Counted from the stretch's first letter, positions 18,137-28,513 are shown. The stretch: 64,000 nt of DNA from Tritrichomonas foetus (GCA_001839685.1 MLAK01000559.1:32667-96666), one strand, 5' to 3'. Notes: generated from the sequence alone by a model not told the origin. A program made the numbers and translations.

Positions 18137-18146
18137 AAATAATTAA

Positions 18147-19772
18147 ATGGATGAAAATGCAGAAACTTCTCAAGAATCGAATAATTTAAGTGATAAACCT
18201 TTTCAAAAAGATGATTCAAATACTGAAAACCCAAATGAAAACCCAAAAAAAAATCTATCAAATAATTCGATTCCTTCAAATTTCGATGATTTGTCATCAA
18301 CTGAAAAAGTAGATAACAAGGAAGAAAATGGAAAAGCTGAAAATATTATTGAAGCAAATCTAAGCAATTTATTGACAGATGAAAATTTAAATGATGAACA
18401 AAAGGAAGTCGAAAACAATGAAACTAAAAATGAAACTGATAATGAAACTAAAAATGAAATTGATACTAAAAATGAAAATGAAAATGAAACTAAAAATGAA
18501 AATGAAAATGAAAATGAAACTAAAAATGAAAATGAAACTAAAAATGAAACTGATACTAAAAATGAAGCTGAAAATGAAAATGATGAAATAAAAAATAGTT
18601 TTGATGATGAAAATGATGTTAAAAATACTTTTGTGACAGGAACAGGAGACTCTTTAAATATTAAAGTAATTAAAAATGATAACTCAGAAAATGAAAATGA
18701 AGAAAAAGAAACGAATGATCTCAGCCAAATAAATGCGCAAGAAGAAGCAACTGAAGAGAAAACTGATTTGGTTGGAAATTCTAAAATGGTTGATCCTGAA
18801 GATGTTGAAAAGTGTTATAAGAAACTGATAAAAAGAAAAGAGGTTCCTTTGCCTGAATATCATGATGCTGTAGTTCAACTCATTAATAGACGAAAAATTG
18901 ATTATTTGGAAAATTCAAATTACCGAGCTGCAGAAACTTTGGATGATGCTTTAGAATTAATGAATCATAAAAGTCATGAATATAAAGTTACTCAAACTTT
19001 GCTTGATAGGAAAAAGCAATTAGATGATAGAATTGCAGAATTACAAAATAAAATTGTTGAAGTAAATGAAAAATATGATAATAAAATAGAATTAATTAAA
19101 AAAAACTTTGATGATCGAGTTGACACCGTTAGTCAACAGCATAATATTACAGTAACGGAATTTAAATGTAAATGGCAAGATCCTGAGTTTGTTCGGCAAT
19201 TTGATAGGCCTTCAAAGGAGCTTCTTGATTTAAGAGCAGCTGAAAAAAAGATGGCACTCTCTAAAAGATATGAAGAAGCTAAAAAATTAAAAAGTACAGC
19301 AAATCATTTACAAGCCAAAGAAGAGAAACTTGCCCAAAAACAAATGGAACTACAAATGAGAACAGAATTTATTAAAATCCGTGAAAAACAACAAGAAGAA
19401 ATAAATAATATGTATATAAGGCATGATTTTGTTATTGCTGAAATTGAAAAGAAAAGAGAAAATGAAATTAATTCAATCCAAGCAGCAATAAAACAAATCG
19501 ATATCAAAAAGAAAACAGAAATGAATAAAAAGCCTATTATAACTGTTCCAAGGACACAAGCTCAATATCAAATACTCAAAATGAATCAATCTTCTCCCAA
19601 AACACCAAGAACTGCTGCGAAAATGATTAAATATAGATATGGATATCGAAAAGATATAGCTGTTCATCCAATAAATGATGATCAATTTAATCGACTTGCA
19701 CGAAAGGCAATTTTAAATAAATCACAGCCAAGAGCAAGGTCGTTGTCTACTGCAAGATCACTACCCATGTAA
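18147..19772 (+). CDS. Coiled-coil protein with Asn-Glu-Thr-Lys repeat N-terminus
   Basis: 541 residues from ATG 18147. The first ~215 residues are disordered and include tandem NETK/NENE/NETD units encoded by 6-base-periodic repeats (18415-18590). The rest looks folded: a short conserved-looking helical block (VDPEDVEKCYKKLIKRKEV, then YLENSNYRAAETLDDALELM), a long coiled coil (~280-460; KKQLDDRIAELQNKIVEVNE and further heptads), and a basic Ser/Arg/Pro tail that may bind microtubules or nucleic acid. The architecture recalls trichomonad cytoskeletal coiled-coil proteins, but no named family is certain. Confidence 0.7.
   Translation: MDENAETSQESNNLSDKPFQKDDSNTENPNENPKKNLSNNSIPSNFDDLSSTEKVDNKEENGKAENIIEANLSNLLTDENLNDEQKEVENNETKNETDNETKNEIDTKNENENETKNENENENETKNENETKNETDTKNEAENENDEIKNSFDDENDVKNTFVTGTGDSLNIKVIKNDNSENENEEKETNDLSQINAQEEATEEKTDLVGNSKMVDPEDVEKCYKKLIKRKEVPLPEYHDAVVQLINRRKIDYLENSNYRAAETLDDALELMNHKSHEYKVTQTLLDRKKQLDDRIAELQNKIVEVNEKYDNKIELIKKNFDDRVDTVSQQHNITVTEFKCKWQDPEFVRQFDRPSKELLDLRAAEKKMALSKRYEEAKKLKSTANHLQAKEEKLAQKQMELQMRTEFIKIREKQQEEINNMYIRHDFVIAEIEKKRENEINSIQAAIKQIDIKKKTEMNKKPIITVPRTQAQYQILKMNQSSPKTPRTAAKMIKYRYGYRKDIAVHPINDDQFNRLARKAILNKSQPRARSLSTARSLPM
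18415..18590. repeat. 6-bp periodic coding repeat (AATGAA/ACTAAA units)
   Basis: A run of AATGAAAATGAAACTAAA-type hexamers encoding NE, TK and TD dipeptides. It is a microsatellite-like, likely length-variable tract inside the coiled-coil gene. Confidence 0.8.
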
Positions 19773-19973
19773 TTATTTGTAAATTGTTATTAGTCGTTAA
19801 TTTTTATTTCTTTTAAAATGTACCTAATTTTGTATTTTTCATTAAGAGATTAAGTAAGTAAAAGATTAAATAAGAGACTAAGTAATAGGTTAAGTAATTT
19901 ATTTCATTCTATAATTGTAATGTATGTATACACTTTTATTTCTCCAAGAAATAGAATACAATAGTCTCATATT

Positions 19974-20003
19974 GACAACATGATGTTTTTTCACCATGTT
20001 GTC
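19974..20003. repeat. 12-bp inverted repeat (stem-loop) between convergent genes
   Basis: GACAACATGATG (19974-19985) pairs with CACCATGTTGTC (19992-20003), 11 of 12 positions, around a T6 loop. It lies in the 358-base spacer between the converging coiled-coil (+) and transporter (-) genes and is otherwise the only structure there. A likely role is 3'-end formation (inference). Confidence 0.6.
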
Positions 20004-20130
20004 CAAATTTCATCAAAATGTATAATTCTTTATATAATTTATGGCAAATAAAAAGCAGAATTTACGATTTTTCTTTATCTATTTTAAAAACTAAAGAATT
20101 TAATATCATCAATAAAAACAGATACACATT

Positions 20131-21144
20131 TTAAGTTTCTTCAACAAATATTCCCAACTTATCAAGTACGAGTAACCAAATAATGATAAATGGAATAACT
20201 AATATAGTAGACCAAAGGATCATTGATGAAGCAACACCTGGTCCAGTTTTGTTTTCTTCGTTCATTAAGAAAGCAGCAGTTGCTGTTGGCAAACATGTCA
20301 AAATCATGATTTGCCTGGACAATCTTGGATCTAATCGGAAAGCGTAGCAGAGAAGACCTGCAACGATCGGGAAAGTGATATGCCTAATACAAAGCGTTAC
20401 CACTAGATGAAGGAAATTGCAGGCAATTACAGAATGTCGTGAAAGGAAACCACCAACAGTAAACATAGCAAGCGCTAAAACAGAATCGCCAAGATATTTC
20501 ATGATATCCCATAAATATGGGCACATTTTCCATTTAGTTGCAGCATAAATGAATCCCAATGCATTACCAATAATGAAATTATTAGTAACTATTCTAATAA
20601 GAATATCAAGAGGCAAATGCCAATCGATTTTTTCCACAATTCCATCATTCGCTTTTTTATGTTCAATATTTGATCGTTGAACGTTAAATATATTGATAAA
20701 GATTAAATAAAGTGGAACAGTATATAAATCTCCACTCATATTCTGTACAGCAACAACATGATTTTCTTCTTCGCTCCAGATCGATATAAATATTGGCAAT
20801 CCAATAATCAGATAGTTTACATAATGTGATGGTAAATACGTACTAAGAAACATATAGAAACGACTTTTGAAGCATTTGCTCATCAATGAGATGGCCCCCA
20901 AAATTATGCAATTTATCGTGATTGTTAAAATAGCGACAAGAAATGGCATGAAGCTAAGTGACCCTAGATCTTTGATGGCGATTGCGCGAGTAATCATCGG
21001 TAAATAACAGCATTTAAGTAAGAATCTGTTTATTGCGTTTGTTGCTTCTGGTTTAAATAATTTCAATTTGCACGCAACATAGCCGAAAGCGATTTCAATG
21101 ATAATAGCACCTCCGGTGTGAAGTACATTTGTCACATTCACCAT
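20131..21144 (-). CDS. Auxin efflux carrier (AEC) family membrane transporter
   Basis: 337 residues from ATG 21144, nearly all in about ten hydrophobic segments arranged as two five-helix halves. Family-like signatures are the first helix (AIIIEIAFGYVACKLKLF) with the following NRFLLKCCYLPMI, the LALAMFTVGGFLSRHS segment after the central loop, and the LPTATAAFLMNEE helix near the end, corresponding to the PF03547 membrane transport family (BASS/AEC superfamily). Such carriers export small organic anions; no auxin role is implied in a protist. Length is typical of the compact members lacking the long central plant loop. It is divergent from RFC1 across 635 bases. Confidence 0.85.
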   Translation of the reverse strand: MVNVTNVLHTGGAIIIEIAFGYVACKLKLFKPEATNAINRFLLKCCYLPMITRAIAIKDLGSLSFMPFLVAILTITINCIILGAISLMSKCFKSRFYMFLSTYLPSHYVNYLIIGLPIFISIWSEEENHVVAVQNMSGDLYTVPLYLIFINIFNVQRSNIEHKKANDGIVEKIDWHLPLDILIRIVTNNFIIGNALGFIYAATKWKMCPYLWDIMKYLGDSVLALAMFTVGGFLSRHSVIACNFLHLVVTLCIRHITFPIVAGLLCYAFRLDPRLSRQIMILTCLPTATAAFLMNEENKTGPGVASSMILWSTILVIPFIIIWLLVLDKLGIFVEET

Positions 21145-21779
21145 TTGAGATGAGCGATAAAAATAGAGACATCTCTCATTGAATTTTCAAAATGGATATT
21201 TATCAAAAAGTTTCTCCCGAAACTTATTTTAAATGAATAATTGGCAGTCAGTATTCAATTTACCAACTTTGAATGACACAAAATTGAAATGATTATCATT
21301 AATTCAATAAAAATAAAATTACTTTATTTCAAATTTTGTGAGAAAGATGAAATTCAATCATGTATCTTTTCGACTTTTTGAATGTAAATTTTTATCGTAA
21401 TTGAAAAATATTATGAATCTCTGAAAATTTTTACCGATGTAGACTACAAAACAGTTGAGGTCAATTCTCAACCATATTAAACCGATATTATTGACCAATT
21501 TATTTGACCTGTTTAATCTCTGTTAAAAGGAAGTATTCATATTAAATCCTGATAAAAAAAAGAAGCAAACCCGATAGTAAAACCATTAGAATTTTTTGAA
21601 ATTGATTTATAATCCATTATATTTTATGTTTATTTCAAAATACTCATTTGTTTTAGAACTAATAAAGAAAATCTCACGTCATTCCTCAAGCATTTCTCCA
21701 GATTTTGAAAGGTGAATGTCAAAAATAATTCACTTTTCAAAAACCTATCGTTCATATCATCTAACATAAAAAATTCGAA
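21145..21779. other. Divergent spacer between transporter and RFC1
   Basis: AT-rich with several initiator-like TCATW/TCATC motifs close to both starts. No ORF with coding character or RNA gene is recognised. Confidence 0.5.
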
Positions 21780-24164
21780 ATGCCACCAAGGAAAGCTGCA
21801 CCGAAAGTTCTTCCCGATTTCCCCGATCCAACCTCAGCATTCAAATATAATCAAGGATTCCATTATGGAATGGGCGATCACCCTCCGCAATTAAATCAGA
21901 TTCCAGTTCCAGTTGGTGCAAACGGATGTTTGAACGGCATAAATTTCGTTGCAACTGGAACAATGCCTTCTCTCACGCGCGAGCAACTCAAAGATATCAT
22001 CGAAAAATATGGAGGAAAATTAACCGGAAATATCAGCGGTCGAACAGATATAGTTATTCGTGGAGTTGAAGAAGTCGGACCAAAAAAAATACAAGATGCC
22101 CAATCGCGCGGCATCAAAATTATCGATCAAGAAAGTTTATTTACGGTAATTGCTCGCTCGAATCCCAAATATGGGCAGCAAGCTACTCCAGCCCCTGCTC
22201 CTGCTCCTGCTCCTCCAGCCAGTATCCAAAGTCAGCCTGAAGCTGCTCCTGCTAAAGCAGCACCTGCTAAAAAAGGCAAAGCGAAAGGCGAAAAACCTTC
22301 CATTGATTTTCCTGTTCCAACTTCTGCATTTAAGTATAATACTGGATTTCATTATGGAATGGGAGATCATCCCCCACAACTTAATCAAATTCCAGTGCCT
22401 GTTGGTGCACTCGGTTGTTTGAATGGGCTTTCTTTTGTCGCAAGTGGGACAATGCCTTCCCTCACTCGTGAAATGCTGAAAGACCTCATTGAAAAGTATG
22501 GTGGTAGGCTAACAGGATCAATCAGTGGTAAAACAACTGCTCTTATTCGTGGTGTTGAAGAAGTTGGTCAAAAGAAACTTGAAGAAGCGAAAAAGAGAGG
22601 TATAACTGTTATTGATCAAGAAGGTTTGTTTACAGTCATTGCTCGATCAAATCCAAAATATAACCAACAAACTTCACAAGATACAACTACAGCTGCACCT
22701 CCACCTTCATCCAATTCACAAACTTCATTCGTTAACGCTGATGCAGAGAAAGAGATTGATATTCCATTTCCAAAATCGTCCCTTTTTTCAGAAAGATATC
22801 GTCCTCGTACATTAGATGAATTAGTTGGCAATAAAGGTGCTGTTGCTCAATTTAAAGATTGGCTAGCAAATTTCAACCAAACAAAGAAGCCAATTGCACT
22901 TTTAAGTGGTCAACCAGGTATCGGAAAAACAACATCTGTTTTTCTTCTTGCTAAACAATTGAATTATTATATTTCAGAATTTAATGCAAGTGATAGCCGC
23001 ACCAAGAAGCTTATTGATTCTCTTTCAGCAACAAAAGATAATAGTGCACTTGATTTTAATCACAAAAAAGGTGACACAATCAACTCAAATTCCATCCAGA
23101 GAAGATTAGTATTATTCGAAGATATCGAAGATATGTCAAGATCATACTCCAATCTTGTTGATTTTGCAAAATCGACAAGAGTTCCAATAATTTGTATCAC
23201 AAATAATATCGAAGATAAAAAACTTGAATCCATTCGTAAAATTTCACAAGAAATAAGATTTTTCCCACCAAAAACTGAAGAAATAATCCCAAGGATGAAA
23301 TTTGTTTGTGAAAAAGAAAAAATTAATATCAGTGATAGAGAACTATCTAATATTATTATAGATTCCAAGAATGATGTTCGATTTGCATTGAATACATTGC
23401 AATATTGGCGAAGATCAGAAGAAACTAAAAAGGATGAAGGAATTGTCGATATTATTCAAGCCATTGAAACTATTTTATCCGTTCAATATACAATTGATCA
23501 GAAGATTGATGCATTTTTTTATGATTATGGTCAAGTTCCACTTTATGTTCAACAAAATATTCCTGCACCTACTCAAATATCCAAACAAAATAGAATAGAT
23601 TATGCTGATGCTCTAGAAAATGCAGCAATAGGTGATATGTTTGATAGATGCATACATGAGAACCAATCATATGAACTTCTGAATGGTCAATGTATTACAT
23701 CATCATTGCTTCCAGCAGAATGTGTCAATGCTGATATGAAAGGTATGCCATTCACAATGCCCAAATTCTTTGGTGCTTCAAAGAAGATGCAGAAGTTTGA
23801 CAGATATATTAATGAGATAGGTAATAGAATTTCATTAACCTCACCAACACCAAGAGGTGAAGTTTATGATACTACACTAGATTTACTTCATCAAAGAATA
23901 CTTCCATTATGGAAGAAAGAAAAGTTTAATCACCTTTTAGCATTTTTAGAAAATCTACACTTGACTTTAGAAGATGCAGATCATGTAATGGAATATCATG
24001 TGTTTGAAAAGAAATATTCGCGCGATGAAAAATTATTGAGATCATTTAACTCAGAATATAAGAAGCATCATTTGGATGACCAAAAGAAGATTCTTCCTGA
24101 ATCAGATGTTCGAGCTTTGTATTTGATCCACCAAACTCTCGGTAAAACTAAATCAATTAAATAA
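21780..24164 (+). CDS. RFC1: Replication factor C subunit 1 with duplicated BRCT modules
   Basis: 794 residues from ATG 21780. The protein starts with two copies of a ~115-residue module (from residues ~13 and ~176). Each has a conserved lead-in (FKYNQGFHYGMGDHPPQLNQ) and a BRCT domain (LNGINFVATGTMPSLTREQL, KYGGKLTGNISGRTD, IIDQESLF). The AAA+ clamp-loader domain follows: ERYRPRTLDELVGNKG, Walker A GQPGIGKTTS (~377), an acidic Walker B (LVLFEDIEDM, ~442) and sensor/lid helices, then the RFC1-specific C-terminal domain (~600-780). RFC1 is the large subunit that loads PCNA at primer ends. Known RFC1 proteins usually have one BRCT, so the tandem pair is unusual. The stop codon runs into TAAATAAATAAA, a fit to the trichomonad UAAA 3'-end signal. 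Confidence 0.93.
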   Translation: MPPRKAAPKVLPDFPDPTSAFKYNQGFHYGMGDHPPQLNQIPVPVGANGCLNGINFVATGTMPSLTREQLKDIIEKYGGKLTGNISGRTDIVIRGVEEVGPKKIQDAQSRGIKIIDQESLFTVIARSNPKYGQQATPAPAPAPAPPASIQSQPEAAPAKAAPAKKGKAKGEKPSIDFPVPTSAFKYNTGFHYGMGDHPPQLNQIPVPVGALGCLNGLSFVASGTMPSLTREMLKDLIEKYGGRLTGSISGKTTALIRGVEEVGQKKLEEAKKRGITVIDQEGLFTVIARSNPKYNQQTSQDTTTAAPPPSSNSQTSFVNADAEKEIDIPFPKSSLFSERYRPRTLDELVGNKGAVAQFKDWLANFNQTKKPIALLSGQPGIGKTTSVFLLAKQLNYYISEFNASDSRTKKLIDSLSATKDNSALDFNHKKGDTINSNSIQRRLVLFEDIEDMSRSYSNLVDFAKSTRVPIICITNNIEDKKLESIRKISQEIRFFPPKTEEIIPRMKFVCEKEKINISDRELSNIIIDSKNDVRFALNTLQYWRRSEETKKDEGIVDIIQAIETILSVQYTIDQKIDAFFYDYGQVPLYVQQNIPAPTQISKQNRIDYADALENAAIGDMFDRCIHENQSYELLNGQCITSSLLPAECVNADMKGMPFTMPKFFGASKKMQKFDRYINEIGNRISLTSPTPRGEVYDTTLDLLHQRILPLWKKEKFNHLLAFLENLHLTLEDADHVMEYHVFEKKYSRDEKLLRSFNSEYKKHHLDDQKKILPESDVRALYLIHQTLGKTKSIK

Positions 24165-24233
24165 ATAAATAAAAAAAATAATCATTGGAAATTTCAAAAC
24201 ATTTGATCAACAAGTTTATTTTTATTAATGAAC

Positions 24234-24264
24234 AAATTTATTTCTATTATAAACAAATAAATTT
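24234..24264. repeat. 10-bp AT-only inverted repeat between convergent genes
   Basis: AAATTTATTT (24234-24243) and AAATAAATTT (24255-24264) around an 11-base loop, in the ~100-base gap between the converging RFC1 and mannosyltransferase genes. It is AT-only and could be chance. Confidence 0.35.
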
Positions 24265-25807
24265 AATACATTTTCTTGTACCATTTTCGAATTCCCCAAT
24301 CGTATCCTTTAAGTGCATACGAAAATGGAGCAAAAAATATATAAACGATCAAGCATGTTGTAATGAGCAAAACAAAAATCATACTTCGTAAAGCCCGAGT
24401 GTTTGAAAACATCACTTCTAAAACCGCAGCAAATGAGAAAACTCCAAAAATTAGAGGAACTAAATAATGGTAAACAAACAATACTCTTGGAATTAAAACA
24501 AAAGGAACCCAACTTGCGTAATATCCAGCAGGCCAAATAATTAATTTTGTAACTTCATAATTTCCAAAGAAATATGCACATACTGCGAAAATTAAACATA
24601 ATATTGGTCCAATTGCTGCAGCATACCATATAACAGGTGTTGCAACCAATACTAATGAATACATGTTTGTATAATATGAAATGCATCTCATTCGAATTAG
24701 TGGCCAATCATACCAATTTGATGAAGCAGAATGTGCTGCAGTGATTCCCATATTACTTTTATGCATCACTTTTATTAGTGTAGTCACTCTTTTTGCCATA
24801 CTCATGCAACATGTTCTAACTCCATAGTTGGGTGAATTCGGAAAAGTCAAAGTGTTTCGAAATGAAAAAGGCATAAAACCTACATCATTTCCTTGTTGAA
24901 AATCAAGAATAATGATATGAATAATAAATGTGAAAATCATAACAGAAACAGAAATAATAACCATAATTATCATTTTGATGGAAAGGAGAACTAATGGAGA
25001 ATTTTTTAATTCATTATATAAGTGTAAAATTCCCAATCTAGCATTAAAAAAGTTAAATTTAAATAAATATAAAAGTTGGGATCTCGAATAAAAAATGAGT
25101 TGATGCATTCCGGCAAAAACCAAAACACTGAGTCCTGTATATTTAATAGAAAATGTGCATCCAGCCATAATCGAAGTAAATATTAATGCAAATTTGGAAT
25201 ATGGACTAACCTCCAACAAAGACACTCCTAAAATTGTGAAAACAGTAAAAGTATGCAAAAAACCATCAATTAGAACCAAATGGCTTTCAACAATCAGCAT
25301 ATTTTCTGTAGCTAAAAACACACTGGTTAGAATGGAAGAAAGTAAAGAAAATCCAAAAAATCTCATCGCCAAAAATGAAACTGGCGGAATCATTGCAGAA
25401 AAAGTGGCGGGTGTCGATCTGAGTGAAAAGAAATGCTTATTTAAATACGCGTCTTGAGAAAAATCGATATCGCCTTTGTATCCAGAAAGATATGCATAAA
25501 ATGCGAGCAGTAGCTTTCCAAGAGGCGGGTGAATGTCATGAAAGTATTCGTGTTTGATATATCTATTTGTGAATCCACCAAAGTGCACTTCGTCAAAGAC
25601 TCGATTTGGTGGAAATGCTAATCGAAATGTTCGAGAAAAAAATCCAAAAAAAAGGAGGATCATAAGAAAAGCAACATCTGAAAGAGCAAATGAAGTTGGC
25701 GGTAATGGATGTCTGAGTGATCGAATGAATGACGGAAAATTAATCAGCTTTTTCTTCATTTTCATGTCAGATGATTTTTTTTTTGCCTTTTGAATTTGTT
25801 TTGACAT
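24263..25807 (-). CDS. Protein O-mannosyltransferase (GT39/PMT family), MIR-less
   Basis: 514 residues from ATG 25807; the frame opens two codons earlier at a TTG. After a basic cytosolic tail, about ten to twelve membrane helices follow. The first luminal loop contains FDEVHFGGF with the Asp72-Glu73 pair essential in PMTs, then HPPLGKLLLAF. Later come NMLIVESHLVLIDGFLHTF and the loop motif HSASSNWYDWPLI. The C-terminal half matches the PMT four-helix domain (WPAGYYASWVPFVLIPRVLF, HYLVPLIFG). It transfers mannose from dolichyl-phosphate-mannose to Ser/Thr of secretory proteins in the ER. Fungal and animal PMTs (~750-900 aa) carry three MIR repeats in the big luminal loop; here the loop is short and has none, as in bacterial-type members. 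Confidence 0.9.
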   Translation of the reverse strand: MSKQIQKAKKKSSDMKMKKKLINFPSFIRSLRHPLPPTSFALSDVAFLMILLFFGFFSRTFRLAFPPNRVFDEVHFGGFTNRYIKHEYFHDIHPPLGKLLLAFYAYLSGYKGDIDFSQDAYLNKHFFSLRSTPATFSAMIPPVSFLAMRFFGFSLLSSILTSVFLATENMLIVESHLVLIDGFLHTFTVFTILGVSLLEVSPYSKFALIFTSIMAGCTFSIKYTGLSVLVFAGMHQLIFYSRSQLLYLFKFNFFNARLGILHLYNELKNSPLVLLSIKMIIMVIISVSVMIFTFIIHIIILDFQQGNDVGFMPFSFRNTLTFPNSPNYGVRTCCMSMAKRVTTLIKVMHKSNMGITAAHSASSNWYDWPLIRMRCISYYTNMYSLVLVATPVIWYAAAIGPILCLIFAVCAYFFGNYEVTKLIIWPAGYYASWVPFVLIPRVLFVYHYLVPLIFGVFSFAAVLEVMFSNTRALRSMIFVLLITTCLIVYIFFAPFSYALKGYDWGIRKWYKKMY

Positions 25808-27745
25808 ACCCAAATTGCTTTTAAGAGTGTATAATGTAAATATATACTTTATAATCTAATTCAGGCATATTATTAAAATTACATGAATATTTAATCAATA
25901 AATTCTGTGAAATTTATGTATTAAATCTACATTGGGAATAGTGAAATTATTTGACCTAAATGATACAATATTATTTTGTCATGCAAGATATCATGATATA
26001 AATTCGATTTTATTTCAATAACCACTTGTTTAATAGATTCATGAAAGAGATATAGATGAAACAAGCGGATGTGTTATATATTTCATAGATAAATAAAGGA
26101 AAAGCAATGATAAATAATGCAAAAATTGAGGGGAAAGTAATATGTAATTTAGAAACTCAATATCTATGAAAACCTAATTGATTTAGATGTAAATTATTCA
26201 AATTGGCGATGTATTTAGATGTATACAAACTAAATAGTCTTAACGTACGAAATCACTAAAATGATCCTTATCATCAGTATTACTTAATACCATCAGTCAA
26301 AAATCAAAANCCAAATAGCTAAAAGAATGACGAAAATTTCCCTTATCGCAAACTTCGCAAATGGCCGAATTCAAAAATATTTCGAAAATGATTCTGAAGA
26401 AGCTATTGTTTCAGTTTTCGGGTGAACAGCTTTCAGTCAATTGTTAAATCTATTTTTTATAGTTATGAGCCATATTTATTCATAGTTTTGAAATTTTGCA
26501 ACAATTAAACCGAAAAAAGAGCGATTTTGGAGAAAGCCTAAAAAAAAATTGTGAGAAGCTTTTTTTCCAAGAATCATAAAGATTATAATACTGCTTCCCA
26601 TAATTCTATTTACACTTCTTCTATCGATTTTTAATTAAAAATCACGAAAATTTTGATAGTTTTAACTCAGTGATGTTGAATTAATTCAATTTCCATTTGA
26701 CAAATAAGAATGTATTGAAATCTTTTCTGTCATAAAATTTTAGTATATGAAGAAAATAGACTGGCAGTCCTCAACAGCACATTCTCAAGCAGGGATACAG
26801 ATACAACGATTGAAAGACCAAATCAAGAAAAATGGAATCCAATATGTTTTTTTCCAGACTCAATGCCAAGTGAATTTTCTGATGACTCGCCATTTAGATG
26901 GCAAAACATTCATAATCTTCTCATTGATGCCTAAATTTTTTTTATTTATATCAAAATTATTAATATTTTTTTTATACTTCATTTTTGTATTTTGGAAAAC
27001 ATTATAATTTTCGATGGAGGGTCATATGATAATAAAAAGCACGATTTATGATAAGAAATAATCAAGATATTAATGCTATAAAATCCCTTTTTATCTCAAT
27101 AATTCTCAGAAATTTCTGTTGGGTTTATTTTTTTCTCACAATTTTTTTTTGGATTTGGTTTTCTCTGTATCTTGATTTTTAAATTATAATATTTATATAT
27201 TATTAATAGGATTACAATTAAATAATTTTTAGATGACAATAATATCAACAATTATTCATTTAAATCTCTCAATGGTCTTCTACATCTAGAGCTAGTTAGT
27301 TTGTATACATCTATGTATTTTCTAAAGAGAAATCGATTAATTGAATTGAATCTATATAAAATTGAATAAAGTAATGAAATAATTGTAAGACATTTCAAAG
27401 TTCTAAAGAAATTGAGTTCTTTCTCAAATAGACGTAATAGAATTTTCAGAAACAACTATTGGATTTTCAATTGTAACTTTAGGGAATAGTGGAAATTTGT
27501 GGAAAAGGGCTTATATGAAAAAGTTTGATATATCCCAAAAAGTGAGGATAAGAGATCATCTATCTTTGAAAATTTTCAAGCAAATAATATTTGAACACAA
27601 ATCCAAAACAAATTGGTATTGAAATTAGTAGCAAATAATATAGAAAAAGAGGAAAAAATAAGTTTCATATCACTGAAAAAAGTGGAATAGAAAAATAGAA
27701 AAAGTTTTCAAAAGGTGAAATTTGAAGTAAAACATTAAAAAGGAA
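25808..27745. other. 1.9-kb gene-poor spacer
   Basis: The upstream regions of the mannosyltransferase (-) and PSP1 (+) genes plus extra AT-rich DNA. One ambiguous base (N) is at 26310. A 32-codon ATG frame at 26327 and an 86-codon frame at 26747 have no convincing coding features. No tRNA-like or repeat structure was recognised. Confidence 0.5.
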
Positions 27746-28513
27746 ATGAGTTGGGACTTATTTACAAACGACGATGATGATTCTCCACACGACCCACCAA
27801 TGACGAGCCTTTTGCCATCTTCTCTACGCGATGTCTGGGACGATCAAGGCAACGATTCACCAAATGGCTTAATGGTCCCAAGATCTCCCACACCGAACCA
27901 CACAAATGTTGCGTTTGGTAATCCAGGAAGCTTCCAGCCCTCACAAGTTAACACAGGTATGAATCAATTTCCCCAATCAGCGCCTTCGATCTCCTATATG
28001 GACATCAATCCCAGTGACGTCTCATTTCAAGGCGAAATTGAACAAGATGACAAAGCAAAAACGAATTTATACTACCAAGTTCAGTTTGGTTCAACCCGTC
28101 GCGCCATTTTCCATGCAACAACCAAATTACAACTAAATGTCAACGATTTTGTATTAACCGAAGCCGATAGAGGATTTGATGTTGGTCGCATCGTCGCTAC
28201 GATAAAAAAGCCCGCACTCAGAGATCTCAAATCCGCCAAATTAATTGTCAGACTCGCATCACAGCACGAAGTCGCACAGTTGCCGCAAAAGGCCGAGAGA
28301 GAAGCGCGTGCTCTCGCCCTCTGTCAGGCGAAAGTCGCTGAATTGCATCTCCCCATGGCCATCACTGGTGCAGAATTCCAGTTCGATGGAAAGAAACTCA
28401 CTTTCTACTATACTGCATCAAGCTATGTCGATTTTCGCGTGCTCGTGCGCACATTATTCAGGGTGTTCGGAACCAGGATTTGGATGTGCTGCACGTCAGA
28501 TGCCCCCCAATAA
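27746..28513 (+). CDS. PSP1 C-terminal-domain protein
   Basis: 255 residues from ATG 27746. The first ~105 residues are disordered and Pro/Ser/Asp-rich. The rest is a PSP1 C-terminal conserved region (RicT/YaaT-like in bacteria): YYQVQFGSTRRAIFHATTKL, VNDFVLTEADRGFDVGRIVA, a central QKAEREARALALCQAKVAEL helix, and the signature GKKLTFYYTASSYVDFRVLV followed by LFRVFGTRIWM. In eukaryotes the domain occurs in polymerase-suppressor PSP1 and in kinetoplastid and trichomonad relatives linked to mRNA binding and polymerase suppression; in bacteria it supports RNA processing. Codon use is less AT-biased than its neighbours, suggesting good expression. Confidence 0.88.
   Translation: MSWDLFTNDDDDSPHDPPMTSLLPSSLRDVWDDQGNDSPNGLMVPRSPTPNHTNVAFGNPGSFQPSQVNTGMNQFPQSAPSISYMDINPSDVSFQGEIEQDDKAKTNLYYQVQFGSTRRAIFHATTKLQLNVNDFVLTEADRGFDVGRIVATIKKPALRDLKSAKLIVRLASQHEVAQLPQKAEREARALALCQAKVAELHLPMAITGAEFQFDGKKLTFYYTASSYVDFRVLVRTLFRVFGTRIWMCCTSDAPQ

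Larger units (their letters stand above)
17804..18146. other. Divergent promoter region
   Basis: A 343-base spacer between the zinc-finger gene (-) and the coiled-coil gene (+). Each gene has its own initiator-like motif close to its ATG. No other feature is recognised. Confidence 0.55.

Noticed and set aside
26747..27007. 86-codon frame in the 1.9-kb spacer
   Set aside because: Only the first ~55 codons look protein-like, then it becomes a T-rich Phe/Leu/Ile run; no homolog recognised.
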